A stretch of DNA of 64,000 nt from Alkalihalobacillus sp047302405 (GCF_047302405.1 NZ_CP154853.1:1302001-1366000); one strand, 5' to 3'. Shown: positions 25,859 through 35,207, numbered from the stretch's first letter. The notes: generated by a model not told the origin, from the letters alone. A program made the numbers and translations.

Positions 25859-26656
25859 ATGAAAAGACATAAATGGTCAACTTTAGGATTTACAGCAGTC
25901 CTTTCTTTAGGGTTATTAGCAGCATGTGGAACAGCAGACGAAAATGATAATAATGAAGCTTCGGGCGATACACCGGATGCAGAGACATTAGTTATGGGAA
26001 CGTCTGCTGACTACCCACCATTTGAATCGGTTGACATCACTTCTGATGAGTTTGTAGGTTTTGATATTGATATTGCTAAACATATTACTTCTGAACTTGG
26101 TTATGATTTGAAAATTGAAGATATGGACTTTAATTCATTACCACCAGCCTTACAGAACGGTCGCGTAGACTTTGTATTATCAGCAATGACACCGACAGAA
26201 GAACGTAAAGAAAACCTTGATTTCTCAGATAATTATTATGATGCTCACAACTTAATGGTTATACAAGAAGATTCAGGGATTGAAACTTTAGAAGATTTAG
26301 TAGGAAAAACCGTTGGGGTTCAGTTAGGTTCCATACAAGAAGAAGCGGCTGATGAACTTTCTGAGGAGTATGGATTTGATGTTGTCCAACTAAATCGAAT
26401 TCCTGAAATTGTACAAGAACTTTTATCTGGTCGAATTGACGCAATTTTAATGGAAGATTCAGTTGCAGATGGGCATCTTAAACAACAGCAAACATTCACC
26501 TCGTTTGAAGTGGTTACTGAAGGGGAAACTGGTTATGCTATTGCTTTTAACAAAGATAGTGAGTTAGTAGAAGAGTTTAATGAAAAATTAAATGAAATGA
26601 TTGAAAGTGGACTAATGGACGAGCTTATTAATGAGTGGATCCGTGATGCAGAATAA
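25859..26656 (+). CDS. artP: polar amino-acid ABC transporter substrate-binding lipoprotein
   Basis: A 265-residue family 3 solute-binding lipoprotein. The signal ends in LLAAC, followed by an acidic linker. The ligand-binding part starts MGTSADYPPFE and contains VGFDIDIAKHI, RVDFVLSAMTPTEERKENLDFSDNYY and VGVQLGSIQEE. These resemble the arginine-binding ArtP/YqiX of B. subtilis, and the following genes have the same order as artPQ-artM (yqiXYZ). The ATG at 25859 sits 9 bases after GGTGGAGG. Substrate specificity is inferred only from similarity. Confidence 0.85.
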   Translation: MKRHKWSTLGFTAVLSLGLLAACGTADENDNNEASGDTPDAETLVMGTSADYPPFESVDITSDEFVGFDIDIAKHITSELGYDLKIEDMDFNSLPPALQNGRVDFVLSAMTPTEERKENLDFSDNYYDAHNLMVIQEDSGIETLEDLVGKTVGVQLGSIQEEAADELSEEYGFDVVQLNRIPEIVQELLSGRIDAILMEDSVADGHLKQQQTFTSFEVVTEGETGYAIAFNKDSELVEEFNEKLNEMIESGLMDELINEWIRDAE

Positions 26657-26694
26657 TCCATTATCACTTTCAGATAGAAGAAAGGATATTTTTT

Positions 26695-27351
26695 ATGGAT
26701 TTAGATTTTAGTCAAATTGTACCCTATATCCCCTATATAACCGAGGGGATATGGGTCACCCTAAAATTTGTCTCGGTCTCTTTAATTATCGGATTAGCTT
26801 TAGGGATTGTTTTATCGGTTATGAAAATAAGTCGTTTTAAAGTACTTCGTTGGAGTGCAGATATTTATACATCGATTTTTAGAGGGACACCACTCATTTT
26901 ACAACTTTCCTTATTTTATTTTGCTCCTCCTCAATTTGGGATTCCAATTTCTGCCTATGTCGCAGGGGTATTAGCTTTTGGATTGAATTCAAGTGCGTAT
27001 GTGTCGGAAATTATTCGAGCTGGAATTGAAGCAGTTGATAAAGGACAAAAGGAAGCAGCAATGGCATTAGGCGTATCGAATCGCCAAATGATGATAAATA
27101 TTATTTTGCCTCAAGCTTTTAAGAACATATTACCAGCGTTATTTAATGAATTTATTAATTTAACAAAAGAATCAGCAATCGTTTCTACAATTGCTGTAAC
27201 TGATTTAATGAGACGTGCTCAAATTGTGAATGCGCAACTACATCGTTATTTTGAAACACTTTTATTTATTGGACTTATCTATTATTTATTAGTAATGGGC
27301 TTAACCGTTCTTGGTCGCCTTCTAGAAAGGAGATTAAAACGCGGTGATTAA
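26695..27351 (+). CDS. artQ: polar amino-acid ABC transporter permease
   Basis: A 218-residue permease of the His/Glu/Gln/Arg family, with five membrane segments. FRGTPLILQLSLFYF and the EAA loop EAAMALGVSNRQMMINIILPQAF are clear. It pairs with the upstream binding protein and with the ATPase encoded downstream, whose start overlaps its stop by 8 bases. It probably works as a homodimer. Confidence 0.9.
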   Translation: MDLDFSQIVPYIPYITEGIWVTLKFVSVSLIIGLALGIVLSVMKISRFKVLRWSADIYTSIFRGTPLILQLSLFYFAPPQFGIPISAYVAGVLAFGLNSSAYVSEIIRAGIEAVDKGQKEAAMALGVSNRQMMINIILPQAFKNILPALFNEFINLTKESAIVSTIAVTDLMRRAQIVNAQLHRYFETLLFIGLIYYLLVMGLTVLGRLLERRLKRGD

Positions 27352-28066
27352 TGTTAACGAATTAAAAAAATCATTTGGAAAAAATGAAGTGCTGAAAGGA
27401 ATATCAACGTCGATTGATAAAGGGGATGTCGTAGCGATTATTGGTCCGTCCGGATCAGGAAAATCGACCTTTTTAAGGTGCTTAAATAAGTTAGAAACGG
27501 CAAGTTCTGGAGAAGTTAGCGTTGGTGATATTGATATTACCAATCCTAAAGTTGAAATTTCCAAGGTACGTCAGCAAATAGGGATGGTCTTTCAACACTT
27601 TCATCTCTTTCCTCATATGACGGTATTAGAGAATATTACGTATGCTCCTATTAAGGTAAAGGGACTTTCTAAAGCAGAGGCTGCTAAAAAGGCAGAAGAG
27701 CTTTTGAAAAAAGTTGGATTATTAGAGAAAAGAGATGCTTATCCAAATCGTTTATCTGGTGGACAAAAACAGCGTGTCGCGATTGCACGTGCACTCGCAA
27801 TGGAGCCAGAAATTATGTTATTTGATGAGCCGACTTCTGCTCTTGATCCAGAAATGGTCAAAGAAGTATTAGAGGTTATGAAAGATTTAGCTGAATCTGG
27901 GATGACGATGGCGATCGTCACACATGAAATGGGCTTCGCACGTGAAGTGGCGGATCGTGTTCTCTTTTTAGATAATGGTTTGTTAGTAGAAGAAGCAGAC
28001 CCAAAGCAATTTTTCACAAACCCACAGTCAGCAAGGGCGAAGGAATTTTTAGAAAAAGTTTTATAA
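27344..28066 (+). CDS. artM: polar amino-acid ABC transporter ATPase
   Basis: A 240-residue ABC ATPase. Walker A is GPSGSGKSTFLRCLN, the Q-loop MVFQHFHLFPHMTVLENI, the signature LSGGQKQRVAIARAL, Walker B IMLFDEPTSALDPEMV and the switch VTHEMGFA. All are standard for amino-acid importers. The start is a GTG with AAGGAG about nine bases upstream, inside the permease gene. A terminator follows the stop. Confidence 0.93.
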   Translation: MINVNELKKSFGKNEVLKGISTSIDKGDVVAIIGPSGSGKSTFLRCLNKLETASSGEVSVGDIDITNPKVEISKVRQQIGMVFQHFHLFPHMTVLENITYAPIKVKGLSKAEAAKKAEELLKKVGLLEKRDAYPNRLSGGQKQRVAIARALAMEPEIMLFDEPTSALDPEMVKEVLEVMKDLAESGMTMAIVTHEMGFAREVADRVLFLDNGLLVEEADPKQFFTNPQSARAKEFLEKVL

Positions 28067-28070
28067 GAAA

Positions 28071-28100
28071 AAAATGCTCGAGTGTTCGGGCATTTTTTTT
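28071..28100 (+). terminator. terminator of the art operon
   Basis: AAAATGCTCGA pairs with TCGGGCATTTT, followed by further T. Confidence 0.9.
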
Positions 28101-28234
28101 GATCTAATTCTGTTTGTGCGGCAGGTTAAAAATTGATGAAGTTCGTATAAAAGTTATAAACCAAACTAGAATTAAGTAGTGCGGAGACGTATAATTATAT
28201 TTTAAAGATGCCAGAAAAATATAGGAGAATGATA

Positions 28235-29239
28235 GTGAATTTACATATAAAAAAATGGCCACCGTACAAAATTGGTTATCGTACATTAAAAACAGCTTTA
28301 GGAGCGGGTCTGTCAATTGCAATTGCAAGTCTTTTAGGGTTGGATTTTTATTCATCAGCGGCAATTATTACGATACTTTGTATATCTGTCACGAGAAAAC
28401 ATTCCTTAGCCGTATCATGGGCACGAATTCTAGCTTGTGTGATCGCTCTTGTATTAAGTGCGGCTATTTTTGAATTACTTGGTTATAACCCGTTTAGTTT
28501 AAGTGTTTTGTTGTTGCTGTATATTCCGTTGGTCGTTATGCTTCGAATTCAAGAAGGGCTAATAACGAGCTGTGTTATTTTGCTTCATTTATATGTACTT
28601 GAAGCTTTTTCATGGGCGATTTTTTTCAATGAACTATTATTAATTTTAATTGGTGTTGGCGTAGCATTGTTAATGAACTTATATATGCCTAGCGAAGAAA
28701 AGGAATTAAGGCGTTACCGAAAAGAAATCGAGGAGCAATTTTCAACAATCTTAAATGAATTGGCAACCTTTCTAAAACAAGGTGATAACCGTTGGGACGG
28801 GAAGGAAATAAACGAGACCGTCCAATTGTTAAAAGAAGGGAAACAATTGGCCAGGCGCAGTATGAATAACCACATTTTAAAATATGATGATCATTATTAT
28901 CAATATTTTAATATGAGAGAAAAACAATTTGAAGTGATTGAGCGCCTGATGCCTTTTGTATCTTCGCTTCATTCAGAAACTAAACAAAGTAAAATGATTG
29001 CTGAGTATATTGAAAAATTATCAAAAGCGGTCAGCCCGAATAATTACGTGGCTTACTTTTTGGAACAGCTCGAGACGATGCGTGCTGAGTTTAAAGAAAT
29101 GGAGCTCCCGCAAACGCGTGCTGAATTTGAAACACGTTCGACCCTTTTATATATCGTCTATGAATTAGAACAGTATTTACGGATTAAAGATAAATTATGG
29201 AATGAAGTGGATAAATCGACTCGCTCTCGTTCAAAATAA
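28235..29239 (+). CDS. yqjA: aromatic acid exporter family membrane protein (YqjA-like)
   Basis: A 334-residue protein with an N-terminal membrane domain of about 150 residues (six hydrophobic segments, beginning KIGYRTLKTALGAGLSIAIAS) and a helical cytoplasmic C-terminal domain. This is the FUSC/aromatic-acid-exporter arrangement of B. subtilis YqjA, which also lies just downstream of the yqiXYZ transporter. The GTG at 28235 is preferred because AGGAG is seven bases upstream; the ATG at 28229 is too close to it. The substrate is unknown. Confidence 0.82.
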   Translation: MNLHIKKWPPYKIGYRTLKTALGAGLSIAIASLLGLDFYSSAAIITILCISVTRKHSLAVSWARILACVIALVLSAAIFELLGYNPFSLSVLLLLYIPLVVMLRIQEGLITSCVILLHLYVLEAFSWAIFFNELLLILIGVGVALLMNLYMPSEEKELRRYRKEIEEQFSTILNELATFLKQGDNRWDGKEINETVQLLKEGKQLARRSMNNHILKYDDHYYQYFNMREKQFEVIERLMPFVSSLHSETKQSKMIAEYIEKLSKAVSPNNYVAYFLEQLETMRAEFKEMELPQTRAEFETRSTLLYIVYELEQYLRIKDKLWNEVDKSTRSRSK

Positions 29240-29279
29240 ATGAAAGACTGAAAAAGAATGAGAGAAGGTATTTTGTGTT

Positions 29280-29795
29280 ATGCCAAAACTATTATCTACC
29301 GTTTTAAGCCTCATTTTGGTGATTTCACCGATATGGCCGTTAGGGGATAACCCTTCAATAGGAGATCCTCTCATTATTGTTAACTTAGCTTATAATGAAT
29401 TAGCTTTTATTAAGGATGGAGAAATCAAACAGGTTCATCAGGTGGCGAGTGGACAAATAACAAATGCAACTCCTTTAGGACAATTTACGATTATAGTTAA
29501 GGCAAAAGACCCTTATTATCGTAAATTAAATATTGAAGGTGGAGCTGAAAATAATCCATTGGGGACTAGGTGGATTGGTTTTGATGCAAAAGATACAGAC
29601 GGTCGAACTTATGGGATTCACGGCACAAATCATCCTGAGCAAATTGGACAATACATAACGGCAGGATGTGTTCGATTACCAAATGAAGTGATTGAAGAAC
29701 TCTATGAATTTATTCCATTAGGGACACAGATTTTAATAACAGAAGAGGATTTAAGCTTTGAGGAGTTGGCAAAGACATTAGGGGCAATTGAATAA
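29280..29795 (+). CDS. L,D-transpeptidase (YkuD domain)
   Basis: A 171-residue protein with a hydrophobic N-terminal signal or anchor (LLSTVLSLILVISPI) and one YkuD domain. The catalytic motif HGTNHPEQIGQYITAGCVRLPN is complete, with His and the nucleophilic Cys. It would cross-link or modify peptidoglycan outside the membrane. It lacks the LysM domain found in some relatives. It follows yqjA by 40 bases, at the yqjB position of B. subtilis. Confidence 0.88.
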   Translation: MPKLLSTVLSLILVISPIWPLGDNPSIGDPLIIVNLAYNELAFIKDGEIKQVHQVASGQITNATPLGQFTIIVKAKDPYYRKLNIEGGAENNPLGTRWIGFDAKDTDGRTYGIHGTNHPEQIGQYITAGCVRLPNEVIEELYEFIPLGTQILITEEDLSFEELAKTLGAIE

Positions 29796-29884
29796 TATAA
29801 TGGAGTCGGAATTCTTAATTTTAGAGATGCTTTTTGTAAATCTAGAAAGTTAGAAGCACGTTCAGACTTATGCCAAAAAGTAAA

Positions 29885-29916
29885 CAAAAAAGCCGACTCA
29901 AGAAGTCGGCTTTTTA
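29885..29916 (+). terminator. bidirectional terminator
   Basis: AAAAAGCCGACT and AGTCGGCTTTTT form a perfect stem with T-runs on both strands. It serves the L,D-transpeptidase gene and the converging Prli42-like gene. Confidence 0.93.
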
Positions 29917-29934
29917 TCTATTGGATTTTACTCA

Positions 29935-30024
29935 TTAAAAAATACTAACTCCCATTAAGACTGTTCCAAGTACCATAGTAATAATCATAATGTATATAAT
30001 GGCTTTCTGAAATTTACGTGGCAT
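29935..30024 (-). CDS. Prli42-like stressosome-associated membrane micropeptide
   Basis: A 29-residue peptide, MPRKFQKAIIYIMIITMVLG followed by TVLMGVSIF. It has a short basic N-terminus and one membrane helix. This is the size and pattern of Prli42, the Listeria membrane peptide that tethers the stressosome, and of its Bacillus orthologues. The ATG at 30024 has AGGAGG seven bases upstream and the stop TAA is at 29935. A strong terminator follows. Identification rests on size, basic N-terminus and helix pattern. Confidence 0.8.
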   Translation of the reverse strand: MPRKFQKAIIYIMIITMVLGTVLMGVSIF

Positions 30025-30205
30025 ATTAACCCTCCTAATCATCACTACTTCTATTTTACTGTGAATTGGTCATATGGACAAGTGGTTTTCTGAAAACGAG
30101 TTCAAATTTAACCGTTCTTAATAGAAGAATAAAGGAAAAAGGTGATTTCTGTTTCAGGATCGTGTAAGATCATAAGTGATTTTATTTCATTTGGAGGCAA
30201 AAATC

Positions 30206-31327
30206 ATGACAATTAACAAAGAACGTTTATTGAATCAGTTTTTAGAGCTTGTTCAAATTGACTCGGAAACAAAGTATGAAGGAGAAATTGCTCAATATTT
30301 AAAAAAAGTACTAACGGATTTAGGGTTAGATGTTTTTGAGGATGATTCAGCAGCCAAAACGGGACATGGGGCAGGTAATTTAATTTGTACCTTAGCTGCA
30401 ACAAAAGATGGAGTTGACCCGATTTATTTTACTTCCCATATGGATACGGTTGTTCCTGGTATTGGAGTAAAACCTTCTATTGATGGGGACTATGTAGTGA
30501 CTGATGGCACGACAATTTTAGGTGCAGATGATAAGGCTGGACTTGCTGTAATGATTGAAGCGATTCAAGTCTTAAAGGAAGAGAACATAGAGCATGGTAC
30601 GGTTCAGTTTATTATTACGGCAGGAGAAGAGTCAGGACTTGTTGGTGCTAAAGCATTAGATAAAGCACATTTACAGGCGAAATATGGTTTTGCTTTGGAT
30701 AGTGACGGTCCTGTTGGTGATATTATTGTTGCTGCTCCATCACAAGCAAAAATTAAGGCGGTTGTCCATGGGAAAACGGCACATGCAGGGGTTGCACCAG
30801 AAAAAGGAATTTCTGCCATTTCTGTTGCGGCAAAAGCGATATCTGCGATGCCTTTAGGACGAATTGATGCCGAAACAACAGCTAATATTGGACGTTTTGA
30901 AGGGGGAACACAAACGAATATTGTTTGTGATCATGTGGAAATTTTAGCAGAAGCTCGTTCATTAATAAATGAAAAACTTGATGAGCAAGTGGTTAAAATG
31001 AAAGCAGCTTTTGAAGAAACCGCGGCAAAAATGGGAACAACAGCGACTGTAGAAGTGATAATCATGTATCCAGGTTATAAGAGAGCAGATGGAGACGAAG
31101 TTGTCGAGGTCGCAAAAACGGCGATTCAAACAATTGGAAGAGAACCTAAGTTATTACATAGTGGTGGGGGAAGTGATGCCAATGTCATTGCTGGTATGGG
31201 AATCCCAACCGTTAATTTAGCCGTTGGTTATGAAGAAATTCATACAAAAAATGAACGAATGTCGATTACAGAGTTAAATAAGTTAGCTGAACTTGTTATA
31301 ACAATTATCGGGCAAGTAGCAAAATAA
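30206..31327 (+). CDS. yqjE: M20-family metallopeptidase (YqjE/PepT-like)
   Basis: A 373-residue cytoplasmic zinc peptidase of the M20 family. Metal-binding and catalytic motifs are SHMDTVVPG, GADDKAG, AGEESGLVGA, DSDGPVG and the C-terminal HTKNERM. A dimerisation domain lies in the middle (AHAGVAPEKGISA). B. subtilis YqjE has the same length and a similar neighbourhood (yqjA, dinB). The ATG at 30206 has TTTGGAGG ten bases ahead; an open frame extends ten codons further upstream without a site. Confidence 0.9.
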   Translation: MTINKERLLNQFLELVQIDSETKYEGEIAQYLKKVLTDLGLDVFEDDSAAKTGHGAGNLICTLAATKDGVDPIYFTSHMDTVVPGIGVKPSIDGDYVVTDGTTILGADDKAGLAVMIEAIQVLKEENIEHGTVQFIITAGEESGLVGAKALDKAHLQAKYGFALDSDGPVGDIIVAAPSQAKIKAVVHGKTAHAGVAPEKGISAISVAAKAISAMPLGRIDAETTANIGRFEGGTQTNIVCDHVEILAEARSLINEKLDEQVVKMKAAFEETAAKMGTTATVEVIIMYPGYKRADGDEVVEVAKTAIQTIGREPKLLHSGGGSDANVIAGMGIPTVNLAVGYEEIHTKNERMSITELNKLAELVITIIGQVAK

Positions 31328-31360
31328 GAAAAAGAGGTAAGGGCAAAACTATCTAAAAAT

Positions 31361-31404
31361 GAGTTGGGTGACTAAAATGAAGGTCATCCAACTTTTTCTT
31401 ATTG
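31361..31404 (+). terminator. terminator after yqjE
   Basis: AGTTGGGTGAC pairs with GTCATCCAACT and is followed by TTTTTC. Confidence 0.85.
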
Positions 31405-31499
31405 GAAATTCCTTATTTTATATTAAAAAAATAAGGAGGAGGTTCACAAGGGAGCGGTGAATTGAGCGCCATTCACTTTGATTCTAATAAATAGAACGA

Positions 31500-31553
31500 A
31501 AGCCGGTAACATTACCGGCTTTTCAGATCAGAGGAGGGTTATGTCCCGGCCTC
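31500..31553. terminator. two adjacent terminator-like hairpins without an upstream gene
   Basis: AAGCCGGTAA/TTACCGGCTTTT is followed 13 bases later by AGAGGAGGG/CCCGGCCTCTTTTTC. The yqjE transcript already ends at 31361-31404. The DNA between (31405-31499) has an AAGGAGGAGG site but no open frame. These may be remnants of a lost gene, an sRNA end, or a terminator for the gene on the other strand. Confidence 0.55.
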
Positions 31554-31626
31554 TTTTTCTTGAGCGTAATTGCATCGGCATTATCTGAATCCATACCGGA
31601 TTTTAGGTTACACTATAATTATTCAC

Positions 31627-31836
31627 TTAATGATAAACAGTTAGGTTCAAATGGCTTGGGCCAAATTCTAAACATTCTAAGATAAACTCTTCGCTTTTAC
31701 CAGTAAGAAGTGATAGGTCTGAAATGGTTATGGGATTGGATCCTGAATCATGGTGACTGTTTATGATCATTTTGACATGTTCATAAAAAACGGTGTAGGT
31801 GTCAGCTTGACCTGAGTCAATTAATTTCATTGGCAT
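31627..31836 (-). CDS. small protein of unknown function
   Basis: A 69-residue protein. The segment DLSLLTGKSEEFILECLEFG looks like a short helix-turn-helix-like element, preceded by a Tyr/His-rich part. No family is recognised. The ATG at 31836 has GGGAGGGG eight bases upstream. Coding appears real because of this site and its isolated position. Confidence 0.6.
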   Translation of the reverse strand: MPMKLIDSGQADTYTVFYEHVKMIINSHHDSGSNPITISDLSLLTGKSEEFILECLEFGPSHLNLTVYH

Positions 31837-32071
31837 GATAACCCCTCCCAATTTCTTTAAAGAATTGTCTTATATATTTACACTAACTTACTTAAAGAGA
31901 TCATGCAATTGATGATGAATAATTGAGAGATTTTTATTTTTATTTGACAAAACTTGTTAAGATTCTAAAAGAACCATTGTAAATAATGTAAAGATAATTA
32001 GTTTTATTATCACGAAATAAACCGACGATTTTGATTAGTCTGAAGTTAATTGCCAATTTTTAGGTTTGTTT

Positions 32072-32119
32072 TGTAAAGGTTTTGTAAAGATTTAATTCCT
32101 AATGTTAAAAGTATGTAAA
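32072..32119 (+). promoter_or_regulatory. possible PhoP boxes
   Basis: Two pairs of hexamers have exactly five bases between members: TGTAAA (32072) with TGTAAA (32083), and TGTTAA (32103) with TGTAAA (32114). Read on the other strand these are TTTACA or TTAACA direct repeats with an 11-base period, the pattern bound by PhoP in B. subtilis. They lie 86-133 bases ahead of a phosphate transporter start. Confidence 0.45.
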
Positions 32120-32204
32120 TGATAAATAGGCTCTGTTTACAGAGTGAAAAAAAGAGTTTATGCTTGTACACGGAATTAGAAAAAATCCTCTAGGAGTGGA
32201 ACGA

Positions 32205-33833
32205 ATGGTTGAAATTGATTTCCAAGAGACTTTATTTTATTTTCTTGGTGGTTTAGGTATTTTCCTATTTGGAATAAAATACATGGGAGATGGCTTAAAG
32301 AATGCTGCAGGCGATAGTTTAAGAGAAATATTAGATAAATGGACCTCTAATCCATTTATGGGTGTTTTAGCAGGTATTCTTGTTACAATTTTAATTCAAT
32401 CTAGCTCAGGTACGACGGCGCTGACTGTAGGTTTAGTAAGTGCTGGTTTAATGACATTAAGACAAGCTATTGGTGTCATTATGGGGGCTAACGTTGGGAC
32501 GACGGTAACAGCTTTTATCATTGGAATTGATGTAGGAGCGTATGCATTACCTATATTGTTTGTAGGTACCGCGTTACTATTTTTCTTTAAGAAGCCCATT
32601 TTAAATTATATTGGACAAGGATTCTTTGGCTTTGGTGCTCTATTTTATGGTTTAGAATTAATGGGTGGGGCCATGAAGCCTTTAAGTCAATTAGATTCCT
32701 TTTCACAATTAACTTTATCAATGAGTGATAATCCACTTCTTGGTGTTTTAGTTGGAACAGTGATGACGGTTATCATCCAAAGTTCTACAGCAACAATTGG
32801 TATTTTACAAGGTCTTTTTGCTGAAGGTGCGATGTCATTAGATGCAGCATTACCTGTATTACTAGGAGATAATTTAGGGACGACAGTAACGGCTGTGTTA
32901 GCAGCTATTGGAACTTCAATTGCCGCAAGACGTGCTGCACTTGTACATGTCGTTTTTAACTTAATTGGTGCGGTTATCTTCTTAATATTATTACATCCAT
33001 TTACAAACTTAATCGCTTATTTCCAAAGTTCACTGAACTTAAATGCACAAATGACGATTGCTTTTGCTCACGGCTCATATAATATTATGAATACCATTAT
33101 TCAACTGCCATTCGTAGGGGTACTGGCTTGGATTGTCACGAAGCTGATACCGGGTGAAGATAAAGTGATTGCATATAAACCGAATATTAGTCCGCTTTTA
33201 TTGGAACAATCTCCTTCAATTGCTCTTGGTCAAGCAAGAGAAGAAGTGTTAAAAATGGGGAATTATGCAACTGAAGGATTAAATGAAGCGACAAACTATT
33301 TAAAAACAAAAGATAAAAAGTATGGCGAGCTTGTTATGCAGTATGAAGAAGCGATTAATACGTTCGACCACGCTGTAACTGACTATCTTGTTAGCATGTC
33401 AGGGCATACGATGTCTGAAGCCGATACAAAACTTCATACCGTGCTCGTTAACGCGGTGCGTGACATTGAACGAGTCGGTGATCATATGGAAAATGTTAAA
33501 GAGCTTGTTGATTATCAATTAGCGAATAAATTTGATTTATCGGACAGTGCTCTTGAAGAATTAGAAGTAATGATCGATTTAACCGTAACAACTTATAAAG
33601 AAGCATTAGAATCTTTAAAAACACTGGATAAGACACTTGCTGAAGATGTGTTAATAAAAGAAGACGAAATTGATAAGATGGAACGTAACTTAAGAAAGAA
33701 ACATATTAAACGTTTAAATGAAGGCACTTGTACAGGTAGTGCAGGGATCGTGTTTGTTGATATCGTTAGTAATTTAGAACGAATTGGCGACCATTCGGTT
33801 AATATTGCTCAAGCTGTATTGGACGAAGATTAA
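32205..33833 (+). CDS. Na/Pi cotransporter family protein with PhoU-like domain
   Basis: A 542-residue protein. Two inverted NptA/PNaS repeats each carry QSS motifs (LIQSSSGTTALTVGL and IIQSSTATIGILQGL), followed by a PhoU-like C-terminal domain of about 200 residues with the ERVGDHMENV and ERIGDHSVNIA metal-binding signatures. The protein should import phosphate with sodium, which suits an alkaliphile that uses sodium coupling. The ATG at 32205 follows TAGGAGTGGAACGA; the frame is open further upstream but lacks another site. Confidence 0.92.
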   Translation: MVEIDFQETLFYFLGGLGIFLFGIKYMGDGLKNAAGDSLREILDKWTSNPFMGVLAGILVTILIQSSSGTTALTVGLVSAGLMTLRQAIGVIMGANVGTTVTAFIIGIDVGAYALPILFVGTALLFFFKKPILNYIGQGFFGFGALFYGLELMGGAMKPLSQLDSFSQLTLSMSDNPLLGVLVGTVMTVIIQSSTATIGILQGLFAEGAMSLDAALPVLLGDNLGTTVTAVLAAIGTSIAARRAALVHVVFNLIGAVIFLILLHPFTNLIAYFQSSLNLNAQMTIAFAHGSYNIMNTIIQLPFVGVLAWIVTKLIPGEDKVIAYKPNISPLLLEQSPSIALGQAREEVLKMGNYATEGLNEATNYLKTKDKKYGELVMQYEEAINTFDHAVTDYLVSMSGHTMSEADTKLHTVLVNAVRDIERVGDHMENVKELVDYQLANKFDLSDSALEELEVMIDLTVTTYKEALESLKTLDKTLAEDVLIKEDEIDKMERNLRKKHIKRLNEGTCTGSAGIVFVDIVSNLERIGDHSVNIAQAVLDED

Positions 33834-33841
33834 TTATAGTA

Positions 33842-33892
33842 GAGGAGTTCATTTGTTGGTGGAAACACTAATGAAATGAGCTTCTTTTTTTA
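33842..33892 (+). terminator. terminator after the Na/Pi cotransporter
   Basis: GAGTTCATTTG and AATGAAATGAGCTTC form an imperfect stem before TTTTTTT. Confidence 0.75.
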
Positions 33893-33945
33893 TTTGAATA
33901 AGAACAAACTTTCGTATAAAATGAAGCTGAAAGGAGGAGAGCAAT

Positions 33946-35187
33946 ATGTCAAAGTCACGGGTCATTTTTCATATTGATATGAATAGTTTTTATGCCTCGG
34001 TTGAAATGGCTTATAATCCGAAATTAAAAGGCAAACCGATAGCGATAGCTGGAAATGTCGAAAAAAGAAAAGGGATTATTGTCACGAGTAGCTATGAAGC
34101 CAGAGCGAAAGGCGTCAAAACGACGATGCCTGTATGGCAAGCAATGAAGCTATGTCCACATCTGATGCTCATTCCTCCGAATTTTTCAAGATATAAGGCT
34201 GCATCACAAGCTCTTTTTGATTTATTAAAAAGCTATACTCCTTTAGTGGAACCCGTTTCGATTGATGAAGGTTATGTTGATGCAACTTTTTATTTAAAAG
34301 AAGGTCATCCAGTTCAACTAGCGAAAGAAATCCAGCAACGACTGCTTGATGAGATGGATTTACCTTGTAGTATCGGGATTGCTCCGAATAAATTTTTAGC
34401 GAAAATGGCGAGTGATATGCAAAAACCTAAAGGCTTAACAATTTTACGAAAAAGAGATTTAAAAGACAAATTATGGCCGTTGGATATAAGTGAAATGCAC
34501 GGGATCGGAAAACGAACCGTTGAAAAGTGGAAAAAACTTGAGATTCAGACGATTGGTGATTTAGCTAATGCCGATAAACAGTTATTGGAGCAACATTTTG
34601 GAGTCAATGGTTTGAGGTTACGTGAACGAGCAAAAGGAAACGATACTCGTGAAGTGGATCCTGATTCGATTTATGAATTTAAAAGCATCGGTCATTCTTC
34701 GACACTTTCGAATGATACGATTAATGAATTGAAAATAAAAAATGAACTAAAAAGACTTGCGGGTTTAGTGGAAAGGCGTTTAAAGAGGAAAAAAGTATGT
34801 GCATACGGAATACAAATTATGGTTCGATATGCAAATTGGAAAACGATCACAAAGAGTCATAAAGTAGAAAACCCGATTCAAGATGAACATGACCTTTACC
34901 AAGAAAGTTTATACTTATTTAATAAGGCATGGAAAGGGGATTATATTCGGCTACTTGGTATTAGTACCTATGATTTGATCGACCAAGAACACGCTTATAA
35001 ACAGCTTGATTTATTTAATTATAAAGAGGATGAAAAAAAGCATAAATTATTAGAAACAGTAGGACAATTAAAAGAGAAATATGGCCATGCTGTTTTTCCA
35101 CAAGCCAATGCCAAAAAAGTTGAAATAAAAGAAAATAATGAAACACTCCGAACGAGTTTTCAGCGTGATTTCCTTGATGAGCAATAA
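33946..35187 (+). CDS. dinB: DNA polymerase IV (Y family)
   Basis: A 413-residue translesion polymerase, same length as B. subtilis YqjH. Catalytic residues are in FHIDMNSFYASVE and VSIDEGYVD. A GIAPNKFLAKMASDMQKPKG motif and the helix-hairpin-helix region MHGIGKRTVEKW follow, then the little-finger domain. The ATG has GAAAGGAGGAGAGCAAT. No beta-clamp motif was identified with confidence, although QLDLFNYK near the C-terminus is a good candidate. Confidence 0.95.
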   Translation: MSKSRVIFHIDMNSFYASVEMAYNPKLKGKPIAIAGNVEKRKGIIVTSSYEARAKGVKTTMPVWQAMKLCPHLMLIPPNFSRYKAASQALFDLLKSYTPLVEPVSIDEGYVDATFYLKEGHPVQLAKEIQQRLLDEMDLPCSIGIAPNKFLAKMASDMQKPKGLTILRKRDLKDKLWPLDISEMHGIGKRTVEKWKKLEIQTIGDLANADKQLLEQHFGVNGLRLRERAKGNDTREVDPDSIYEFKSIGHSSTLSNDTINELKIKNELKRLAGLVERRLKRKKVCAYGIQIMVRYANWKTITKSHKVENPIQDEHDLYQESLYLFNKAWKGDYIRLLGISTYDLIDQEHAYKQLDLFNYKEDEKKHKLLETVGQLKEKYGHAVFPQANAKKVEIKENNETLRTSFQRDFLDEQ

Positions 35188-35207
35188 TTCAAGAAATCAC
35201 GTTTTTT
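35164..35207 (+). terminator. terminator overlapping the dinB 3' end
   Basis: CGTGATTTCCTTGA, inside the last codons of dinB, pairs with TCAAGAAATCACG, followed by TTTTTTG. Confidence 0.85.
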
